A stretch of DNA of 64,000 bases from Agelaius tricolor (lineage: Eukaryota > Chordata > Aves > Passeriformes > Icteridae). The stretch lies in contig JALJCS010000001.1 of NCBI GenBank assembly GCA_023055355.1, positions 82,438,881 through 82,502,880 on the forward strand, in the 5' to 3' direction. A program made the translations under genes and the position numbers. The notes beneath the pieces were generated by a model. The model was given only the letters and a program-made list of their open reading frames with translations. It was not told where the DNA came from and searched no databases. Numbering within the stretch: position 1 is the stretch's first letter; every line of letters starts with the position of its first letter. This document shows positions 60,598 through 64,000 of the stretch, in pieces.

Positions 60598-62426
60598 GAG
60601 AGGTGGTCCTTTGGGGAATTCTGGTTCTTAAGCATATTGTATTTAAAGTCTAAAAACTGCTTTTTCAGAGGGCAGCCAGGCATCCAATGCCCTAACTTCC
60701 CACAAAGATGGCAAGGTCTATTAGAGCTGGAGATTCTCTCTTGTGGCATCGTGACATGCTGGAGCTGGCTGGTGAATGATGGCTCAGGGGTTTCCACTGC
60801 AGCAATCCTCCTCTGTGGTTTTGGTCTCTCGTCGTGGTCAGCGAGGGTGATGGTTACTTTCTTCTCACACACTTCAAGCATGGCCTGCAGCGTAGGCGTT
60901 GGGTCAAGAGGCAGGCTGAGGATAGCAGCTTTGCACTTCTCATTGGCATTTTCTTTAGCAATTTCGGTGAGGATTTCCATCCTGGCTCCTTCATTCTGAA
61001 CTTGCAATTCAACAGCTTTTCTCAACCTTTCCACAAAACTCAAAAAGGACTCAAATGGAGATTGTGTTATTTTCAAATAATTTTCAATTGGAATACTAGG
61101 ACGGAGCCCAAAGAAAGCTTTCTCAGCTGCTCTAGCACCTTCTCTGAAAGCCCTTGTGGGAATGCTTTCTGCCTGGGTCACGGCGTTTTCCCAACCCCCC
61201 TGTCCACAGAGATGATCGAGGGATAACATATTACCATAAACATCACGAGCAGTAGCTTCATCAGCCCACAGAGCTGGTAAAATTGCTCTCAATCCTTTTT
61301 GCCATGCAACTTCCCACAAGAGATATTCAGAAGAGGATAACAGGCAGGAAAAAAGGTGTTTTATATCAGCAGGGGTTAAAATGTGAGCAAATAATGTAGC
61401 TTTAAGGAGCCCTCTAAAATATTCACTTGATCTCCCAAAATCTTTTTGGGCTTTGGCTAGTTCTTTAACAGAATCAACAGAAAGGGGGCTATAATTTGGC
61501 TGGAATGCCCCGTTTAAATCAGGGATATATGAGACAGGGGCAGCAGAAAAGGACTGTCCTGTTTCCGGGTTCTGACTCCCAGCGACAGCGTCTCTTGTTA
61601 CACTGGTCTGAGCGCCGGAGGGCGGGCCGAGGGGGGGGCGGAGGGAGCCCGCGGCGGGCGGGCAGAGCTCTGAGGGGGCGGGGGCGGCCGGGGCCAGAGC
61701 GGGAGGGGCGGCCGGGGCCGGGGGAGGAGACGGGGGAAGGGCGGGAGGGCGGGTTTCGGGGGCGGGGTGCTCCGAGCAGAATGGGTTGTTGGGAGAGCGA
61801 AAGGGATTATGGGAAGGCGAGGAAACCACCATTGCCACGTGGTGTCCGCCATTATGGTCCGGGGAAGTTACCGGGCGCGTCTCAGGGGTACCAAGTCGGG
61901 CACAAAGGTTGTGAGACACGGTATTATAACTTGTGGAAGCAGGGGGGAGGGTGGGATTCCGGGAATTCAGGGCAGAAGTGTCCGGGTTGGAGACAGGGGG
62001 CCTCGGGGGGAGGGCAGGGGTTTGTGCAGGGGCTGGGGGTGGGGGGAGGTGAGTGGAGGAGGGAGAACCGAACTCGGAGGGGGGTAGATCGGGTTTCTGG
62101 GGAACAGAGATATTGAAACTGTTGCCGGATGGCTGTTCTTGCATCTTTAAATTAAATTTTACAACATTTCTTATCTGCAGGGCTAAAAAAGCAAATTTTG
62201 ACGGAGATATGTCTCCTGCTTTCCCCGCCTTCAATAATTCACTACCAATTTTGTCCCAAAAAGCCAAATCACTGAGATTTTCAGTGGACACATCAGGGAA
62301 GTGAAGGAAAAGCCATCTGACGAACTGTTTAACCTCTGTTTTTGAAAATCGGATTTTTTCACTCTTAAGAATGTTTAAGAGATGATAATAGACACCCTTG
62401 TGAGATACAGAAAGCCTAGCACCCAT
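60588..62426 (-). CDS. gag: Gag polyprotein (matrix, capsid, nucleocapsid), 612 aa
   Basis: Gag builds the virus core and packages genomic RNA. I start it at the ATG at 62426, which has a strong context (A at -3, G at +4) and gives MGAR, with Gly2 able to be myristoylated. The frame is open 10 codons further upstream but has no ATG there. The order is: matrix-like N-terminus (about residues 1-105), a long Pro/Ala/Ser-rich spacer (about 115-295), capsid (from about 297), a major homology region at about 455-473 (QSPFESF...FVERL), and one zinc knuckle, C-X2-C-X4-H-X4-C, at residues 572-585 (nt 60713-60672). Only one knuckle is visible, whereas many class II retroviruses have two. I see no PPxY or P(T/S)AP budding motif. 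The frame stops at TGA directly after the slippery heptamer. No internal stop. Confidence 0.95.
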   Translation of the reverse strand: MGARLSVSHKGVYYHLLNILKSEKIRFSKTEVKQFVRWLFLHFPDVSTENLSDLAFWDKIGSELLKAGKAGDISPSKFAFLALQIRNVVKFNLKMQEQPSGNSFNISVPQKPDLPPSEFGSPSSTHLPPPPAPAQTPALPPRPPVSNPDTSALNSRNPTLPPASTSYNTVSHNLCARLGTPETRPVTSPDHNGGHHVAMVVSSPSHNPFRSPNNPFCSEHPAPETRPPALPPSPPPAPAAPPALAPAAPAPSELCPPAAGSLRPPLGPPSGAQTSVTRDAVAGSQNPETGQSFSAAPVSYIPDLNGAFQPNYSPLSVDSVKELAKAQKDFGRSSEYFRGLLKATLFAHILTPADIKHLFSCLLSSSEYLLWEVAWQKGLRAILPALWADEATARDVYGNMLSLDHLCGQGGWENAVTQAESIPTRAFREGARAAEKAFFGLRPSIPIENYLKITQSPFESFLSFVERLRKAVELQVQNEGARMEILTEIAKENANEKCKAAILSLPLDPTPTLQAMLEVCEKKVTITLADHDERPKPQRRIAAVETPEPSFTSQLQHVTMPQERISSSNRPCHLCGKLGHWMPGCPLKKQFLDFKYNMLKNQNSPKDHLSKN

Positions 62427-62848
62427 TTTGGCTCTGATTTTAAATTTGTATCTCAAATTTCAGCAACCCAGGTGGGGGGGGGGAGGAGAAAGAAGCCTAC
62501 AGCTGGCAGTCTGCCCACAATAGAGAGAAAAAAAAATTCAGCCCTCCGCGGCGGGGCTGAGAACAAAGGGCAGGGAAACACCCCCTCCCAAAGAGGGGAA
62601 AAACAAGAGAAGGGTAAAACTTACCAATCCAACTGCAGGAGAGGGGAACGAAAAAGCCTGGGATGTTGATTTCCACCTAAAGCTGACTTCTTAGGGTACA
62701 TAAGAAGCTCCCAGCTTCGTCCACAGGAGAGCAACTCACTAAAACGGAGTTTTTTCTTTCCTGAGGTAGCTTGCCGGCCAAAGGCTTATCGAACAGACTG
62801 AAAGTATGTCCGAGCCCCTTTCCGTGGGCTCCTGGAATGGTTCCAGAG
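62427..62848 (-). other. Proviral 5' leader between primer site and gag
   Basis: This untranslated stretch of about 420 bases lies between the primer-binding site and the gag ATG. It contains the candidate major splice donor and, on the plus strand, a run of 10 G at 62474-62483. The packaging signal would be expected here, but I cannot point to it. Confidence 0.7.
62619..62627 (-). other. Candidate major splice donor in the leader
   Basis: The sense strand reads TTG|GTAAGT with the cut between 62625 and 62624, a good match to the donor consensus. It lies about 200 bases upstream of the gag ATG, the usual place for the donor of the env message. Confidence 0.6.
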
Positions 62849-62866
62849 CCCCACGGCTGGGCGCCA
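62849..62866 (-). other. Primer-binding site, close to tRNA-Lys but imperfect
   Basis: Three bases inside the 5' LTR the sense strand reads TGGCGCCCAGCCGTGGGG. The opening TGGCGCCCA is the complement of the 3' acceptor end of lysine tRNAs, and the closing CGTGGGG also fits tRNA-Lys (CUU). The middle appears to carry one extra base. Lysine priming is usual in ERVK/betaretroviruses, whereas alpharetroviruses normally use tRNA-Trp. The position is certain; the tRNA identity is an inference. Confidence 0.75.
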
Positions 62867-62869
62867 AGC

Positions 62870-63541
62870 TGTCCCAGTCTCTCTGCAAGCCTCTCAATGT
62901 CCCTGGGCCTTACCCGGGTCGGCAGAGAGTGGGGGGGGTGACCCCACCACGGCCGACTGCGGGGAGACACTCTCTGTGCCCCGAGGGTGCTGAGGGCACT
63001 CAGGCTGGTTGCCTTCGTTGCAGCAGAGACGACCGAGACGTCGGTGGAAGAGGAAAGGGGCCGACTCCCAGCAGGGGATATTCCAAGGTTTTATTAAGGA
63101 GTCCCGAGGGAGCTCCTATGCCTCAGGGGGTTCCTCCTGCCGAGAGCGCTGGGGGATGTTCGAAGCTTACATTTAAAGGGGGGAGGAAGCTAACATAGAT
63201 AAAATCCTACTGACCAATAGGTATCTCTGGGGGATGGGTGCTGGGGGGACAGACATACAAAACAGCGTATGGGGCAGGACTTGGGGGGTTGACCCTTGGC
63301 CCCTGGCTAATCACTCGACAACTTGGACCGAAACTTCTAGGTAGGGGGCTGGGATGTCGAGGTGACTGGCAGAGAGCCAGGGTGGGGGTTTTGGAGACCT
63401 TATCCCAGGGAAGGGATAGCACAAGTACAGGGAAAAGGAGAGGGGGGGGGGTACAGTCTGAGATAAGCCATTTGGGAAAAACATGGGAATACAAAACCAA
63501 CTACTTCAAGGTATTACAAAATATAAGAACGCACTACAACA
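62870..63541 (-). repeat. 5' LTR of the provirus (U3-R-U5)
   Basis: In the sense direction the LTR runs from 63541 (TG) to 62870 (CA). I compared it line by line with the copy at 54860-55531 (offset 8010) and found no difference, including runs of 10 G and 8 G on the plus strand. U3 is roughly 63541-63145. It holds an inverted CCAAT box and a TTTAAA TATA-like box. R is roughly 63145-63075 and includes AATAAA at 63095-63090. U5 is the rest. The U3/R and R/U5 borders are inferred from spacing only. Confidence 0.96.
63172..63218 (-). promoter_or_regulatory. Proviral promoter: inverted CCAAT box and TTTAAA TATA-like box in U3
   Basis: CCAAT reads on the plus strand at 63214-63218, so it appears as ATTGG in the sense direction. 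TTTAAA lies about 40 bases further along the sense strand, at 63177-63172. That spacing is usual for retroviral U3 promoters and would place the RNA start near 63145. The start site itself is not visible. Confidence 0.55.
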
Positions 63542-63547
63542 ATCTTT
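63542..63547. repeat. Target-site duplication, right copy (ATCTTT)
   Basis: Identical to the six bases at 54854-54859 on the other side of the provirus. Joining the two flanks and keeping one copy gives the expected empty site. Confidence 0.93.
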
Positions 63548-63668
63548 TCCACTCCATGTCTTCCAACAATAGTTATTTAATTATCTTTACAAAAACAGAC
63601 ATTCCTTTGCATTTGTATTTCCAATATTCACTGGAGAAATTAGATGTGAAAAAGACCTTATATTTCTC

Positions 63669-63870
63669 CTCATCTAGTCCCATGACAATGCAGAATATCC
63701 CACACAGAATATTTATTACTGTTTTGTCCAGTCTGGTTTTAAATGTCACAACTGATAGAGTTGATCCTTTCCCTTGGGGTATTATCACAAAGCCAAATAA
63801 CATCTACTTTCAGGAAGTTTTATTCAGTGTTCAGTCTGAATTTTCCCTTACTCAGCACAATCCTGTAAAA
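63669..63870 (-). mobile_element. Old CR1-family 3' region beside the provirus
   Basis: The plus strand reads CATCTAGTCCCATGA, then GTTTTAAATGTC, CTTTCCCTTGGGG, TCAGGAAGTTTTATTCAG and GTCTGAATTTTCCCTT in this order. That is the complement of the 3' region of ancient CR1 lineages. It has many differences and no clear terminus. Its age shows that the host DNA around the young provirus is old. Confidence 0.55.
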
Positions 63871-64000
63871 AGCTGTAAAACCTTCTCACAAACAAAATGA
63901 TCCTACTACCTCTTTGTAAATGTGAGAAAAATCAGAAGAGGGTAATGAAAACGCTGATGTTTTCTACATAAAATATTTTCTTGCTAGTGATTTAGAGGAG

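Larger units (their letters stand above)
54860..63541 (-). mobile_element. Full-length endogenous retrovirus (class II, mosaic), apparently intact
   Basis: Two identical 672-bp direct repeats beginning TG and ending CA bound an 8682-bp element read on the minus strand. Between them lie, in order, a primer-binding site, leader, gag, a frameshift signal, pro-pol, env and a polypurine tract. A 6-bp target duplication, ATCTTT, flanks it (54854-54859 and 63542-63547), which is the size made by alpha- and betaretroviral integrases. No stop or frameshift interrupts gag, pro-pol or env. Gag and Pol have class II (betaretrovirus/ERVK-like) features, while Env has alpharetrovirus-type features. The element is clearly richer in G+C than the AT-rich flanks. 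Identical LTRs point to recent insertion. I cannot name the family from sequence alone. Confidence 0.97.

Noticed and set aside
61496..62116. 206-codon plus-strand frame opposite gag
   Set aside because: It is a shadow of the GC-rich Pro/Ala part of gag: mostly Gly and Arg, with no motif.
62427..62456. Ten extra in-frame codons before the gag ATG
   Set aside because: The first of these codons is TTG, not ATG. The ATG at 62426 has a strong context and gives the expected Met-Gly start.
63207..63500. 97-codon sense-strand frame inside U3 of the LTR (also at 55197-55490), reminiscent in position of the U3 gene of mouse mammary tumour virus
   Set aside because: It is Pro/Ser/Leu-rich with no recognised motif, ends before the promoter, and would need its own upstream start. 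GC-rich sequence alone explains it.
1..64000. CRISPR arrays, tRNA and rRNA genes
   Set aside because: No spaced direct-repeat array, and no cloverleaf or rRNA-like segment was seen; the sequence is vertebrate.

Overview
The window looks like a bird chromosome, most likely a songbird. It carries CR1 LINE fragments whose 3' ends have the avian CR1 form, an avian ERVL-type solo LTR, an ERVK-type solo LTR of a form I associate with songbirds, and a full-length endogenous retrovirus whose envelope is of the avian alpharetrovirus type. The flanking DNA is AT-rich and repeat-poor, with long homopolymer runs. It shows no host exon I can support, so positions 1-54853 and 63548-64000 read as intergenic or deep intronic sequence. 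The many short open frames there are what chance gives.

Layout. 1-35814 is mostly unique non-coding DNA with a GC/CpG-rich patch (about 3655-4150, including three 14-bp tandem copies), short CR1 tails (8141-8180, 10665-10865), two possible decayed LTRs (about 9870-10230 and 12120-12620), a 31-nt T run, a G-quadruplex-type tract (19914-19948), two ancient MIR-like core-SINE fragments (20030-20140, 28115-28215), an overlapping hairpin pair (23295-23350) and a 330-bp tract made almost only of A and C (32874-33198). A solo ERVK-type LTR with a 6-bp target duplication lies at 35821-36203, CR1 sequence at 36740-37910, and a solo ERVL-type LTR with a 5-bp target duplication at 46394-46959. A 61-bp near-perfect palindrome is centred at 48763.

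The main object is a complete provirus on the minus strand, 54860-63541 (8682 bp). Its two 672-bp LTRs match at every position I compared, and it is flanked by a 6-bp target duplication (ATCTTT). In transcription order it has the 5' LTR, a near-tRNA-Lys primer site, a leader with a splice donor, and gag with a myristoylation-type start, a major homology region and one zinc knuckle. A slippery heptamer AAAAAAC abuts the gag stop and is followed by a stem. A single -1-frame pro-pol comes next: a dUTPase-like remnant, protease, reverse transcriptase, RNase H and integrase with every catalytic residue visible. Then come a splice acceptor, an intact env, a polypurine tract and the 3' LTR. Gag, pro-pol and env are all unbroken.

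How the provirus parts would work together: transcription starts in the 5' LTR; the unspliced RNA gives Gag and, by -1 frameshifting, Gag-Pro-Pol; a spliced RNA (donor 62625/62624 to acceptor 56939/56938) would give Env. Gag-pol is class II/betaretrovirus-like, whereas Env has the internal fusion loop and CX6CC arrangement of alpharetroviruses, so the element appears to be a mosaic. Identical LTRs imply a very young insertion, possibly still polymorphic.
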